DNA of 64,000 nucleotides, taken from positions 771,001-835,000 of the forward strand of contig NZ_CP139418.1 in NCBI RefSeq assembly GCF_034137685.1, written 5' to 3'. Position numbers and translations under genes: made by a program. Below the pieces are notes generated by a model. It did not search any database. It saw only the letters and a program-made list of their open reading frames with translations, and was not told the origin of the DNA. The first letter of the stretch is position 1. Every line of letters starts with the position of its first letter. Below are positions 20,510 to 29,312 of this stretch, piece by piece. This stretch comes from Streptococcus sp. S1. Its GTDB lineage: Bacteria > Bacillota > Bacilli > Lactobacillales > Streptococcaceae.

Positions 20510-22894
20510 ATGACTGTCGATTATAACAGCAAAGCTTACTTGGATAAAGTAGACGCTTGGTGGCGTGCAGCCAACTACATTTCAGCTGCTCAAATGTACT
20601 TGAAAGATAACCCATTGTTGAAGCGCGAAGTCGTTGAAAATGACTTGAAAGCTCACCCAATCGGACACTGGGGAACTGTACCAGGGCAAAACTTTATCTA
20701 TGCTCACTTGAACCGTGCCATCAACAAATACGACTTGGATATGTTCTACATTGAAGGACCAGGTCACGGTGGGCAAGTAATGGTATCGAACTCATACTTA
20801 GATGGTTCTTATACTGAATTAAATCCAAACATCCCACAAAATGAAGAAGGCTTCAAACACTTGTGTAAGATCTTCTCATTCCCAGGAGGAATCGCTTCTC
20901 ACGCTGCGCCTGAAACACCAGGATCTATCCACGAAGGTGGAGAACTTGGTTATGCCCTTTCTCACGCTGCAGGTGCTGTATTGGATAATCCAGATGTGAT
21001 TGCTGCCACAGTTATCGGTGACGGTGAAGGAGAAACAGGTCCATTGATGGCTGGTTGGTTGTCAAATACTTTCTTGAACCCAGTCAACGATGGGGCTATC
21101 CTTCCAATCTTCTACCTCAATGGTGGGAAAATCCACAACCCAACGATCTTCGAACGCAAAACAGACGAAGAATTGGCCCTCTTCTTTGAAGGTCTTGGTT
21201 GGAAACCAATCTTTGCGAATGTCACTGCAATTTCAGAAGACCACGAGGCTGCACACGCTTTATTCGCTGAAAAATTGGACGAAGCAATTGAAGAAATCAA
21301 GAAAGTCCAAGCAGAAGCTCGTAAAGGTTCTGCAGAAGAAGCAACTCAACCAGTTTATCCTGTCTTAATTGCTCGTATTCCTAAAGGTTGGACTGGTCCA
21401 AAAGCATGGGAAGGAACACCAATTGAGGGTGGATTCCGTGCGCACCAAGTTCCAATCCCAGTAGATGCTCACCACATGGAGCATGTCGATGCCCTTCTTT
21501 CATGGTTGGAATCTTACCGTCCAGCTGAATTGTTCGACGAAACTGGTAAACTAGTTCCTGAAATTGCTGAAATTGCACCAAAGGGTGACCGTCGCATGGC
21601 GATGAACCCAATCACAAATGCTGGTGTGATCAAACCAATGAACACAGCTGATTGGAAGAAACATGCCCTCCAATTCAACACACCAGGTGAAATCATGGCT
21701 CAAGACATGATCGAATTTGGTAAGTATGCGGCAGACTTAGTAGATGCAAACCCAGATAACTTCCGTATCTTCGGTCCAGACGAAACCAAATCAAACCGTC
21801 TTCAAGAAGTCTTCACTCGTACAAGCCGTCAATGGTTAGGACGTATGAAACCAGACTACGATGAAGCATTGAGCCCTGCTGGTCGTGTCATTGACTCTCA
21901 ATTGTCAGAGCACCAGGCAGAAGGTATGCTTGAAGGATATGTCTTGACAGGTCGTCATGGATTCTTCGCTTCTTACGAATCCTTCCTTCGTGTAGTGGAT
22001 TCTATGATCACTCAACACTTCAAATGGTTGCGTAAGTCTAAGACACATACGACATGGCGTAAAAACTACCCAGCCTTGAACTTGATTGCAACTTCAACGG
22101 TCTTCCAACAAGACCATAATGGTTACACTCACCAAGATCCAGGTATCTTGACTCACTTGGCTGAGAAAACTCCTGAATATATCCGTGAGTACTTGCCAGC
22201 AGATACCAATAGCTTGCTTGCGGTAATGGATGAAGCCTTCAAGGGAGAAGATGTGATCAACTTGATCGTTTCTTCTAAACACCCACGTCCTCAATTCTAC
22301 TCAGCAGCTGAAGCAGAAGAATTGGTTCGTGAAGGATACAAGGTGATCGATTGGGCATCAACTGTTTCAGCAGATGAAGAGCCAGATCTTGTTATTGCAG
22401 CTGCAGGTACAGAGCCAAACTTAGAAGCTCTTGCAGCCATCACAATCTTGCACAAAGCCTTCCCAGAATTGAAGATCCGCTTTGTCAACGTTATCGACAT
22501 CTTGAAATTGCGTCACCCATCCGTTGATGCGCGTGGGCTTTCAGATGAAGAATTTGACAAAGTCTTCACAACTGATAAACCAGTCATCTTTGCCTTCCAT
22601 GGTTACGAAGGCATGATCCGTGATATCTTCTTCAACCGTCACAACCATAACTTGCGCGTGCATGGTTACCGTGAAAACGGGGATATCACCACACCATTTG
22701 ATATGCGTGTGATGTCTGAGTTGGATCGCTTCCACTTGGCACAAGATGCAGCTAATGCAGCTCTTGGAGATGCAGCAAGCGCATTTGCAGCGAAGATGGA
22801 TGAAACAATCGCCTTCCACCATGACTACATCCGTGAAAACGGAGACGACATTCCAGAAGTTCAAAATTGGAAATGGGAAAACGTGAATAAATAA
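20510..22894 (+). CDS. xfp: Xylulose-5-phosphate/fructose-6-phosphate phosphoketolase
   Basis: Thiamine-diphosphate enzyme that splits xylulose-5-P (and often fructose-6-P) with phosphate to acetyl-phosphate plus a triose or tetrose phosphate. The 794-residue length is typical. Signatures include [21 protein letters not shown], the [10 protein letters not shown] histidine motif, the ThDP motif GDGEGETGP and the [12 protein letters not shown] block. It would add a heterofermentative branch to a homofermentative streptococcus and yield ATP through acetate kinase. It is monocistronic, with its own terminator. Codon use matches highly expressed neighbours, giving no hint of recent transfer. Confidence 0.96.
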   Translation: MTVDYNSKAYLDKVDAWWRAANYISAAQMYLKDNPLLKREVVENDLKAHPIGHWGTVPGQNFIYAHLNRAINKYDLDMFYIEGPGHGGQVMVSNSYLDGSYTELNPNIPQNEEGFKHLCKIFSFPGGIASHAAPETPGSIHEGGELGYALSHAAGAVLDNPDVIAATVIGDGEGETGPLMAGWLSNTFLNPVNDGAILPIFYLNGGKIHNPTIFERKTDEELALFFEGLGWKPIFANVTAISEDHEAAHALFAEKLDEAIEEIKKVQAEARKGSAEEATQPVYPVLIARIPKGWTGPKAWEGTPIEGGFRAHQVPIPVDAHHMEHVDALLSWLESYRPAELFDETGKLVPEIAEIAPKGDRRMAMNPITNAGVIKPMNTADWKKHALQFNTPGEIMAQDMIEFGKYAADLVDANPDNFRIFGPDETKSNRLQEVFTRTSRQWLGRMKPDYDEALSPAGRVIDSQLSEHQAEGMLEGYVLTGRHGFFASYESFLRVVDSMITQHFKWLRKSKTHTTWRKNYPALNLIATSTVFQQDHNGYTHQDPGILTHLAEKTPEYIREYLPADTNSLLAVMDEAFKGEDVINLIVSSKHPRPQFYSAAEAEELVREGYKVIDWASTVSADEEPDLVIAAAGTEPNLEALAAITILHKAFPELKIRFVNVIDILKLRHPSVDARGLSDEEFDKVFTTDKPVIFAFHGYEGMIRDIFFNRHNHNLRVHGYRENGDITTPFDMRVMSELDRFHLAQDAANAALGDAASAFAAKMDETIAFHHDYIRENGDDIPEVQNWKWENVNK

Positions 22895-22901
22895 GAAAAA
22901 G

Positions 22902-22922
22902 AGCCGGAGCAATCCGGCTTTT
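22902..22922 (+). terminator. xfp terminator
   Basis: AGCCGG pairs with CCGGCT over a 6-nt loop and is followed by TTT. The stem is short but GC-rich. Confidence 0.75.
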
Positions 22923-22931
22923 CAGATTTAA

Positions 22932-22968
22932 GACTAAGTCATATTAAAAACTCACCTAAGGAAAGTTT
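22932..22968 (-). repeat. Remnant of the BOX-like structured repeat
   Basis: Read on the minus strand, 22951-22968 is identical to the left arm of the full copies (AAACTTTCCTTAGGTGAG). After a short A/T stretch, ATGACTTAGT matches copy 2 beyond its first hairpin. Hairpin 1 is missing and no right arm is present, so this looks like an internally deleted, truncated copy. Confidence 0.6.
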
Positions 22969-22992
22969 CTCAGAATACTTTGACTTCAAACT

Positions 22993-23027
22993 AAAACGTC
23001 CGTTTCTTTATAGAAACGGACGTTTTT
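22993..23027. terminator. Bidirectional terminator at the end of the GT2-GtrA/NAGPA operon
   Basis: A 14-bp perfect stem (AAAACGTCCGTTTC/GAAACGGACGTTTT) has a 6-nt loop and T runs on both sides. Confidence 0.9.
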
Positions 23028-23031
23028 GATC

Positions 23032-23445
23032 TTAGGCTGTTTTCTCCACCCAGACACTGCGGACAAAGAAGAGGCTGATCAGAGCTAGTGCTAGAAAAGC
23101 AACTCCAAGGTAATAATAGGGTTGATCCATTGTGGTAGATCGACCAGAGAGGTTGACAATCCCTCGGTAGAGGGCCCCAGCTGTGAGCGTAGCCACTCCT
23201 GAATTCCAAAGATTGAGGCTCAGGCGAGAGAAGCCTTTCACCATCAACTGTAGAAGCACTAGTAGGGCGCCACCGATCAAAGGAATCAAGAATAGGTAGT
23301 GCATGAAGGCAGAGGTTTCGCCAAAACTAAAGTGTTCGTAGATGCGACTTCCGACAAAGAAGAAAGCTGAAATCAGGGTATACCAGAGAATCGTTTTTTT
23401 CAACCGTTGTTTAATAGGATTAGTAACCGATGTAGACAATGTCAC
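23032..23445 (-). CDS. Small integral membrane protein of unknown function
   Basis: A 137-residue protein with four likely transmembrane helices (about 18-38, 46-68, 78-98 and 108-128) and a basic N terminus. I do not recognise a family. The start is a GTG at 23445 preceded by AAAGGG; the gene overlaps the 3' end of the NAGPA-like gene by 26 bp, so the two are translationally coupled. Its place in an operon with a GT2-GtrA protein and a secreted phosphodiester-glycosidase-like protein suggests a role in a cell-surface glycan or lipid-linked sugar process. That is inference only. Confidence 0.6.
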   Translation of the reverse strand: MTLSTSVTNPIKQRLKKTILWYTLISAFFFVGSRIYEHFSFGETSAFMHYLFLIPLIGGALLVLLQLMVKGFSRLSLNLWNSGVATLTAGALYRGIVNLSGRSTTMDQPYYYLGVAFLALALISLFFVRSVWVEKTA

Positions 23446-24322
23446 TCACCGCCCTTTCTGAAATAGTACCATTTGTTGTTGGTTTATTAATAACTTGGCC
23501 ATTGAAGTAAAGGGTAGAAGATCCACCCCCGTCCAGGTTGTAGGCTGTTTTAACGCCATAAGACTTTATCACTTCTGCTAATTGGTAGAGAGACAGGCCT
23601 TCACTTTCTGAAGTCCGTCCGTCTGACACGACGATAATGTAGTGGTTTTCATCGATGATCCCAATCGCTGTCCGTGGATTTGACGCCATAGATTGCCCGA
23701 CCTCTGAGTTGGTATCGACGGTAATTTCTCCATTTTCAACTAAGGAAGGACCGAAAGCGAGGAGATTGACGACCCCGTCTTTGACCAATTGATCCGCAGA
23801 GATCTCATCTTCGTAGATAATTTTGAAGGATCCATCCTTGTAAATGGCCAGATCACCATTGCTTGAATCTTCCCGAACGGTATCGCGGTAGACCACTCCA
23901 TTTCGGATGACGTATCCTGTACTGTTAGCCCCGTAATAGTCACCATTCACTGCTAGAATGGCACTGTTGTTGGCGGCTGTGACAGAGGTCTTAGCTGTCA
24001 CGTTGGTTCCGTAAGTGTTTTGTGCAAAGGCTGTTTTGAGGTAGTCAGATGAGCTGACTGTGATATCTGCAATATAAACCTGGGTATTTTCAATCGTTTT
24101 TTCTGTGAGGCTCACCTGGATATTGTCATCTGAATAGCTAGTATCCGTCGTTGTAGCCGATGCAGCTGCTTTTTTGGCTGCCTTGGTGTCCGTAGTCGTA
24201 GCTTTTACGGTTTGAATGGCATCGGATAAGACAAAGGTCTTGAGCATCGAGTAGCTAAAACTGCTGGTCAAAAGAAGTCCAAAGCAGGCAGCATAGGTGT
24301 AGGATTTTTTAAAGAATTTCAT
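23420..24322 (-). CDS. Secreted NAGPA-like phosphodiester glycosidase domain protein
   Basis: A 300-residue protein with an N-terminal signal anchor (KKSYTYAACFGLLLTSSFSYS) and a Ser/Thr/Ala-rich linker to about residue 70. The rest is a NAGPA (DUF2233) domain, named after the lysosomal phosphodiester alpha-N-acetylglucosaminidase. Motifs visible are AVNGDYYG, SNPRTAIGI and NLDGGGSSTLYFNG. Bacterial members are often listed as exopolysaccharide-biosynthesis proteins; a role in trimming sugar-phosphodiester links on surface polymers is plausible. The gene overlaps the GT2-GtrA gene upstream by 14 bp and the small membrane-protein gene downstream by 26 bp. Confidence 0.82.
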   Translation of the reverse strand: MKFFKKSYTYAACFGLLLTSSFSYSMLKTFVLSDAIQTVKATTTDTKAAKKAAASATTTDTSYSDDNIQVSLTEKTIENTQVYIADITVSSSDYLKTAFAQNTYGTNVTAKTSVTAANNSAILAVNGDYYGANSTGYVIRNGVVYRDTVREDSSNGDLAIYKDGSFKIIYEDEISADQLVKDGVVNLLAFGPSLVENGEITVDTNSEVGQSMASNPRTAIGIIDENHYIIVVSDGRTSESEGLSLYQLAEVIKSYGVKTAYNLDGGGSSTLYFNGQVINKPTTNGTISERAVSDIVYIGY

Positions 24323-25361
24323 GGTGGGGAGCAGTCCTTTCTTTGAAGATCACTTTTTTCTGGATCACCCATGAGACCAGAAAGAGGAGGAAGCCGACGA
24401 CAATCTTACTGATCAGGAGATCGAGCCCGAAAGCAGTATAGAAGAGTCGAATCAAGAGCGTATCGAGAATAAAGAGGCCGAGGGCTAGGCCAAAGTAGCC
24501 ACTTCCAGTTTTAGCGACGCTGTCTTTGTTCTTAAAGACTAGGTGCTTATTGGTCGAGTAGTTAAAGATGGAACTCGTTACACGAGCGATCCCATTCGCT
24601 AGGAGAATACGCAGACTAATGGGCACGGCCATCATCACAAAGAGGAAGAAGGCGTAGACCAGATAGTCAACGATAAAACTACTCAGAGAGGAGAGGGCAA
24701 ACTTAAACATGTCCTTGTAGATCATGAGGCCATCTCGAATAGGTCGGAAATGGGAGCCTTCGTTGTCATTGATATAGACCGTCTCGATGGGAACTTCCAC
24801 GATGGGGAAGGACTTGCTTGCTGCAAGGAGAACATTCATTTCGTACTCATACCGTTGTCCCTCGATTTCTAACATAAAGGGGATCATGTTGGTTGTAAAG
24901 GCTCGAAGGCCAGTCTGAGTATCTGTCACAGCGACCCCTGTTTGTTGCTTGAACAAGAAGCGGGTCAATTTATTCCCGAAAGCAGAACGCAAAGGAACTT
25001 TTCCAGAGAAGGCGCGTGCTCCTAGAATAAGTGTTCCAGAATGCTCTTGAGATTGGTTAACAACCCTGAAAATATCCCAAATTTTGTGCTGACCGTCTGC
25101 ATCAGCTGTAACAATGCTTCCATAGGTACCTCTTTCTAGGATGTAGGCATAAGCAGTCTTGAGAGCTTGCCCTTTTCCTTGGTTGTGCTCGTGAGTCAGA
25201 ACTGTCGCAAGACCCTCCAATTTGTCAAAAATCACTTTCTTGTCAGCGTCACTCCCATCGTCGACCAAGATGATGTTAAGATCGCTCTTAGCGTGGACCA
25301 AGCGAACCAGTTTGACAAGATTCAGATCCGGTTGATAGGCGGGGATGATAAGATAATTCAT
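24309..25361 (-). CDS. GT2 glycosyltransferase fused to a GtrA-like membrane domain
   Basis: A 350-residue fusion. Residues 1 to about 215 form a DPM1-type GT2 domain (LIIPAYQPDLNL, ILVDDGSDAD, the catalytic DADGQHKIWD and a GARAFSGKVPLRSAFGNK stretch). Residues from about 228 on contain four transmembrane helices of the GtrA family, with FNYSTNKHLVFKNK between helices. Such proteins typically charge or flip polyprenyl-phosphate sugars for glycosylating surface polymers. It is the first gene of a three-gene leftward operon; the start follows GAGGAA. The sugar and the target polymer cannot be read from the sequence. Confidence 0.85.
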   Translation of the reverse strand: MNYLIIPAYQPDLNLVKLVRLVHAKSDLNIILVDDGSDADKKVIFDKLEGLATVLTHEHNQGKGQALKTAYAYILERGTYGSIVTADADGQHKIWDIFRVVNQSQEHSGTLILGARAFSGKVPLRSAFGNKLTRFLFKQQTGVAVTDTQTGLRAFTTNMIPFMLEIEGQRYEYEMNVLLAASKSFPIVEVPIETVYINDNEGSHFRPIRDGLMIYKDMFKFALSSLSSFIVDYLVYAFFLFVMMAVPISLRILLANGIARVTSSIFNYSTNKHLVFKNKDSVAKTGSGYFGLALGLFILDTLLIRLFYTAFGLDLLISKIVVGFLLFLVSWVIQKKVIFKERTAPHHEIL

Positions 25362-25556
25362 AATCGTTCCTCGTTTCTTGAGATTTGTTGTAGCTAGTAT
25401 AAAGACTCAAGCTTAAAGCTAACTGATATCAGTTTTCTTTAAGGAAAGGAGAGGAAGAGTGGGAATAGTTTCTACTATAAAATGTCATTTTTTAGGGCAT
25501 TTCTTTCTTTTGAAAGGGAATGTCAAAAATCATTTTTTAAATCCTAAAGATAATTC

Positions 25557-25585
25557 TTGCCTTTGTTCGAAAAGTCTGGTATAAT
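25557..25585 (+). promoter_or_regulatory. rpsF operon promoter
   Basis: TTGCCT (25557-25562), a 17-bp spacer and a perfect TATAAT (25580-25585). Downstream, a leader hairpin pairs ACCCC with GGGGT (about 25611-25632) just before the ribosome site AAAGGAGG. S6/S18 leaders of many bacteria are autoregulatory, but I do not see the usual CCG bulge clearly. Confidence 0.8.
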
Positions 25586-25660
25586 AGTTTCTTGTGAGTA
25601 AACCTCACTTACCCCTTGCAAAGACAGGGGGTCATTAGTCCAAAAGGAGGAACATTATCA

Positions 25661-25951
25661 ATGGCTAAATACGAAATTCTTTATATTATTCGTCCAAACA
25701 TTGAAGAAGAAGCTAAAAACGCTTTGGTAGCACGTTTCGATTCTATCTTGACTGACAACGGTGCAACTGTTGTTGAATCAAAAGATTGGGAAAAACGTCG
25801 TCTTGCATACGAAATCCAAGATTTCCGTGAAGGACTTTACCACATCGTAAACGTTGAAGCGAACGACGCTGTTGCTCTTAACGAGTTCGACCGTCTTTCA
25901 AAAATCAACGGTGACATTCTTCGTCACATGATCGTAAAAGTTGACGCGTAA
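25661..25951 (+). CDS. rpsF: 30S ribosomal protein S6
   Basis: A 96-residue ribosomal protein that pairs with S18 on the 30S platform. The sequence [22 protein letters not shown] and the central [26 protein letters not shown] segment are typical. An in-frame ATG lies 15 codons upstream, but the one at 25661 follows AAAGGAGG and gives the family N terminus. It is the first gene of the S6-SSB-S18 operon. Confidence 0.98.
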   Translation: MAKYEILYIIRPNIEEEAKNALVARFDSILTDNGATVVESKDWEKRRLAYEIQDFREGLYHIVNVEANDAVALNEFDRLSKINGDILRHMIVKVDA

Positions 25952-25971
25952 GAAATCATCAGAGGTGACTT

Positions 25972-26469
25972 ATGATTAACAATGTTGTACTTGTCGGTCG
26001 TATGACCCGTGATGCTGAACTTCGCTACACTCCAAGCAATCAAGCAGTTGCTACTTTCAGCCTAGCTGTCAATCGCAACTTCAAGAGTCAAAATGGAGAG
26101 CGCGAAGCCGATTTCATCAACTGTGTGATCTGGCGTCAGCAAGCAGAAAACTTAGCCAACTGGGCTAAGAAAGGTGCTTTGATTGGGATTACCGGTCGCA
26201 TTCAAACACGTAATTACGAAAACCAGCAAGGTCAACGTGTTTATGTCACTGAAGTCGTAGCAGACAGCTTCCAACTATTGGAAAGCCGTGCAGCACGCGA
26301 AGGGCATGCAGCTGGTGGCTATTCATCAGGCAATGGTGGTTTTGCTGGAAATGCAACCCCAAGCTTTGGTGGATCTGAACCAAGCAATGCAGCGCCAAAC
26401 TTTGGTCGTGAAGAAAATCCATTTGGAGCGAATCCAATGGATATCTCAGACGACGATCTTCCATTCTAA
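25972..26469 (+). CDS. ssb: Single-stranded DNA-binding protein
   Basis: A 165-residue SSB. The N-terminal OB fold ([20 protein letters not shown] through FQLLESR, about residues 1-107) binds single-stranded DNA as a tetramer. A Gly/Asn/Ser-rich linker follows. The acidic tip DISDDDLPF recruits replication and repair partners. The gene sits between rpsF and rpsR, the classic arrangement for the housekeeping copy rather than a plasmid or competence paralogue. Confidence 0.97.
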   Translation: MINNVVLVGRMTRDAELRYTPSNQAVATFSLAVNRNFKSQNGEREADFINCVIWRQQAENLANWAKKGALIGITGRIQTRNYENQQGQRVYVTEVVADSFQLLESRAAREGHAAGGYSSGNGGFAGNATPSFGGSEPSNAAPNFGREENPFGANPMDISDDDLPF

Positions 26470-26510
26470 GAGTGGGTTTAACGAATTAAAACTATAAAGG
26501 AGAATTAAAC

Positions 26511-26750
26511 ATGGCTCAACAACGTCGTGGCGGATTCAAACGCCGTAAAAAAGTTGATTACATCGCAGCAAACAAAATCGAATATGTCGATTACAAAGAT
26601 ACTGAGCTTCTTAGCCGTTTCGTTTCAGAACGTGGGAAAATCCTTCCTCGTCGTGTAACTGGAACTTCAGCGAAGAACCAACGTAAAGTAACAACAGCTA
26701 TCAAACGCGCTCGCGTAATGGCTTTGATGCCTTTCGTAAACGAAGATTAA
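26511..26750 (+). CDS. rpsR: 30S ribosomal protein S18
   Basis: A 79-residue basic protein, with [22 protein letters not shown] and [27 protein letters not shown] identifying S18. It binds S6 and 16S rRNA on the small-subunit platform. AAAGGAG precedes the ATG. A strong terminator begins immediately after the stop codon and is followed by tandem terminator-like repeats. Confidence 0.98.
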   Translation: MAQQRRGGFKRRKKVDYIAANKIEYVDYKDTELLSRFVSERGKILPRRVTGTSAKNQRKVTTAIKRARVMALMPFVNED

Positions 26751-26751
26751 A

Positions 26752-26776
26752 AAAGAGGTCCAGTGGACCTCTTTTT
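26752..26776 (+). terminator. rpsF operon terminator
   Basis: AGAGGTCC pairs with GGACCTCT over a 3-nt loop, followed by a T run. Confidence 0.92.
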
Positions 26777-26884
26777 CACGAGCTTGAAAATAAAAAAGCG
26801 AGTAAGACCCTAACGGGTCTTTTTTTCACGAGCTTGAAGACAAGAGAGCGAATTAAGCCCCCTACGGGTCTTTTTTTGCGAGCA
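26771..26884 (+). repeat. Tandem terminator-containing repeat, two full units and one partial
   Basis: A unit of about 48-51 bp beginning CTTTTT-CACGAGCTTGAA and ending in ACGGGT recurs at 26771-26818 and 26819-26869; the first 14 bp recur at 26870-26884. The first unit carries AGACCC-TAAC-GGGTCT plus a T run, a short intact terminator; the second unit has one broken base pair. This looks like tandem amplification of a terminator with subsequent drift. Confidence 0.7.
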
Positions 26885-26984
26885 TAGAAATGTGATAGTG
26901 TGTTAGGTCCGTGTGAAGCTCTTTGACCTTTCCCAAGCTCTGATTATGCTATAATGAGGGGAGAAAGGTATCAAGGAGGGAACT

Positions 26985-27506
26985 ATGAAGGAAGGCACAA
27001 TCATCAGAAGCATGATGGAGTATGATATTGAAGGGATTTCTCAAGCCTTTATCCATCAAGGGTGGCCGGGTAGAGAGGATATCTTGACTAGCTATTTTCA
27101 GGAGCAGGAGAATAGAGAGAGGGACGTATTAGTAGCTGAGTCGGATGGATTTGTGGCAGGCTATATCACTATATTGCCTGCTGCCAAGCATGGCCCTTTC
27201 GTGGGAGTCTATCCTGAACTATCTGATTTTAATGTTTTTGAACCATTTAGAAATCGAGGGATTGGGAATCAACTCTTAGAGGAGGCAGAAAAAAGAGTCT
27301 GTCTACTATCAGAGATTGTTACTTTAGGGGTTGGTTTGCACTCGGGTTATGGCCCGGCTCAAAGACTGTATGTCAAACGGGGCTATATCCCAGATGGATC
27401 TGGAGTTTGGTTTAGGGATCACCCCTTAGCCCCTTACAGTTCTTGTGAAAACAATGATGACTTAGTCCTCTATTTTTCAAAAAGATTGAACAGGGAAATA
27501 CAGTAA
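26985..27506 (+). CDS. GNAT-family N-acetyltransferase
   Basis: A 173-residue GNAT protein that would use acetyl-CoA to acetylate an unknown amine. The acetyl-CoA loop is FRNRGIGNQLLEEAE near residues 87-101, and RLYVKRGYIPDGSGVWF is the family C-terminal beta-bulge region. AAGGAGGG precedes the ATG. The promoter is an extended -10 type, TGC-TATAAT (26947-26955). It is a single gene that converges on the DUF1129/corA operon. No substrate can be assigned. Confidence 0.82.
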   Translation: MKEGTIIRSMMEYDIEGISQAFIHQGWPGREDILTSYFQEQENRERDVLVAESDGFVAGYITILPAAKHGPFVGVYPELSDFNVFEPFRNRGIGNQLLEEAEKRVCLLSEIVTLGVGLHSGYGPAQRLYVKRGYIPDGSGVWFRDHPLAPYSSCENNDDLVLYFSKRLNREIQ

Positions 27507-27511
27507 AACAA

Positions 27512-27541
27512 AAACGGATGAAAACTTCATCCGTTTCTTTT
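27512..27541. terminator. Bidirectional terminator between GNAT and DUF1129 genes
   Basis: An 11-bp stem AAACGGATGAA/TTCATCCGTTT with a 3-nt loop lies between the convergent genes. Confidence 0.85.
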
Positions 27542-28218
27542 TAGCGACGAGTTGCGGGTGCTGTGCTCGAACTTTTAATATTAAAGCGTTTCTTGAGGTA
27601 GAAGCGAAGGACAAGCGCTAGAGCTCCTAAAACGATGGCAAAAACATCTGGAATAGTTGGGTTGAGAACTTGTGGGAGTAAGGAAGTAAAGGACAAGACA
27701 ATGACCCAAAGGAACATGACTCCAACAAGAATCGGCATGGATTTCCAAAGAGAAGGACGCTCGCTACGATCTTTGGTGCCATCCATATACTGATAGAAGA
27801 AGTAGTACATAAGGTATAAGAGCAAAGCCCCTGTCAAACTTCCAAGGATCAAGGTGATCAAACCATAGCCAGTACGACGCGGTGCGACCAAGTTCATAAA
27901 GGCGCTAATCGCAGCAAAAACACCAAAGATAAAGAGGAAGGAATCCAAAATCATAAGAGAGGGGGCATCGTTTAATTTCGGATGCTCTTTTTCATAGCGT
28001 TCTTTCTCGCTGAAAGAGTTCGCCCATACAGTTGGAGCTCCAAAAAGGGTCCGTGCCGGAATTCCTTTTCCTTGGTTTTCATGGATAGCTGGTAGAATTT
28101 CCTGGATGAGGCTTTCTGCTTCTTCCTCTGTCTTTCCATTTTCAAGCAATTGGTGTTTGGCGATACGGATAAATTCTTGATTTTTCTTGCTTAGTTGATT
28201 CAAATCAAATTGAGACAT
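27541..28218 (-). CDS. DUF1129-family membrane protein
   Basis: A 225-residue protein. The first 85 residues are soluble and helical (LNQLSKKNQEFIRIAKHQLLENGKTEEEAESLIQEILPAI). About four transmembrane helices follow (starting near 90, 118, 155 and 185) and a basic tail ends KKRFNIKSSSTAPATRR. The pattern matches DUF1129 proteins of lactic acid bacteria, whose function is unknown. It is 28 bp downstream of the corA-like gene and probably co-transcribed with it, so a connection with cation transport is possible but unproven. Confidence 0.78.
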   Translation of the reverse strand: MSQFDLNQLSKKNQEFIRIAKHQLLENGKTEEEAESLIQEILPAIHENQGKGIPARTLFGAPTVWANSFSEKERYEKEHPKLNDAPSLMILDSFLFIFGVFAAISAFMNLVAPRRTGYGLITLILGSLTGALLLYLMYYFFYQYMDGTKDRSERPSLWKSMPILVGVMFLWVIVLSFTSLLPQVLNPTIPDVFAIVLGALALVLRFYLKKRFNIKSSSTAPATRR

Positions 28219-28246
28219 AAATACTCCTTAGTGTTATTAGTAGGTG

Positions 28247-29191
28247 TTAGAACCATTTTTTATGGATGAGGTAGACGACGAGAGACCCGGTCAGGGCAAA
28301 GGCGATGAAAATAATCAGCCAGAAGGCATGAGGTTCGCCATTGAGCGGAAGCTCATTGTCCTTGAAGTTCATCCCGTAGGCCGAAAAGATCATGGTCGGA
28401 ATGGACATGACAATGGTAACGAGGGCCAGGGTCTTCATGATGTTGTTCTGGTTGTTGGAGATGATCGATGCGAAGGTATCGGTCATGGAGTGCAGGATAT
28501 TTCCATAAATATCTGCCATCTCGATGGCCTGCTGGGTTTCGATCAAGGTATCTTCCAACAGATCCTCGTCTTCTAGGTATTTCTTGATGTTGCTAGTGGC
28601 ACTGGTCAATTTCTTGATCACGCGCTCATTGGTTTTTAGAGAGGCCTTAAAGTAGACGATGGTTTTTTCCAACTCCATCAACTCAATCAGCTCTTCATTA
28701 CGCGTTGATTTGTGCAATTGACTTTCAATCTGTTCGCTTTTGCGATCCAAGGTACGAAGCGCAGACAAGTAGAGTTCAGCGTTGCGATAGAGGATCTGAA
28801 AGATAAAGCGTGACCGCATAAAGGTATAGAAATTCCGCAAGCGTCGGTTGATAAAGATATCGAGAAGCGGCAATTTCTCCAAGCAAGTCGTGATAATAGC
28901 CTCTTCTGTCAGGATAATCCCTAGCGGAATCGTCACGTAGTAGGTCTGATTGTTCCGCTCTTCCTTGATGGGAACGTCGACGATGATCAAGGTGTATTCA
29001 TCTTCGATGGTCATACGGGACATTTCTTCCGCATCGAGTGGTGCCCGCAAGTCTGCAATATCGATATTAAAAGCAGAGGCGATTTCCATCGATTCACTTT
29101 GAGAAGGGTTCACAAGGTTGATCCAGCTACCAGGTTCCAGCGTCTCTATTTCCTTAAATTCAGTCGTTGTCGATAAAAAGACCTGTTTCAT
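28247..29191 (-). CDS. CorA-family magnesium/divalent cation transporter
   Basis: A 314-residue CorA-type channel. A long N-terminal alpha/beta and coiled-coil cytoplasmic funnel is followed by two C-terminal transmembrane helices, with the selectivity motif YGMNF at the end of the first (about residue 273) and a basic KKWF tail. The start at 29191 (MKQVFLSTT) is preceded by GGGGAGG; an upstream in-frame start would add an unlikely basic leader. In this family the GMN ring passes Mg2+, and in some members Co2+ or Ni2+. It is first gene of a two-gene operon with DUF1129. Confidence 0.9.
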   Translation of the reverse strand: MKQVFLSTTTEFKEIETLEPGSWINLVNPSQSESMEIASAFNIDIADLRAPLDAEEMSRMTIEDEYTLIIVDVPIKEERNNQTYYVTIPLGIILTEEAIITTCLEKLPLLDIFINRRLRNFYTFMRSRFIFQILYRNAELYLSALRTLDRKSEQIESQLHKSTRNEELIELMELEKTIVYFKASLKTNERVIKKLTSATSNIKKYLEDEDLLEDTLIETQQAIEMADIYGNILHSMTDTFASIISNNQNNIMKTLALVTIVMSIPTMIFSAYGMNFKDNELPLNGEPHAFWLIIFIAFALTGSLVVYLIHKKWF

Positions 29192-29312
29192 GGTGCCTCC
29201 CCTTGTTTTTTTACACCTTAACATTATATCAGAAAAAGGACGGTTTTGGATAAAAGAATACTAAAAAATTTGTTATAATGGAGGTTAACAAAAAGGTGAT
29301 TAGAGTAAGAAC

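Noticed and set aside
25586-25660. Canonical S6:S18 autoregulatory leader
   Set aside because: A C/G-rich stem is present, but I could not locate the conserved CCG bulge with confidence, so it is only mentioned with the promoter.
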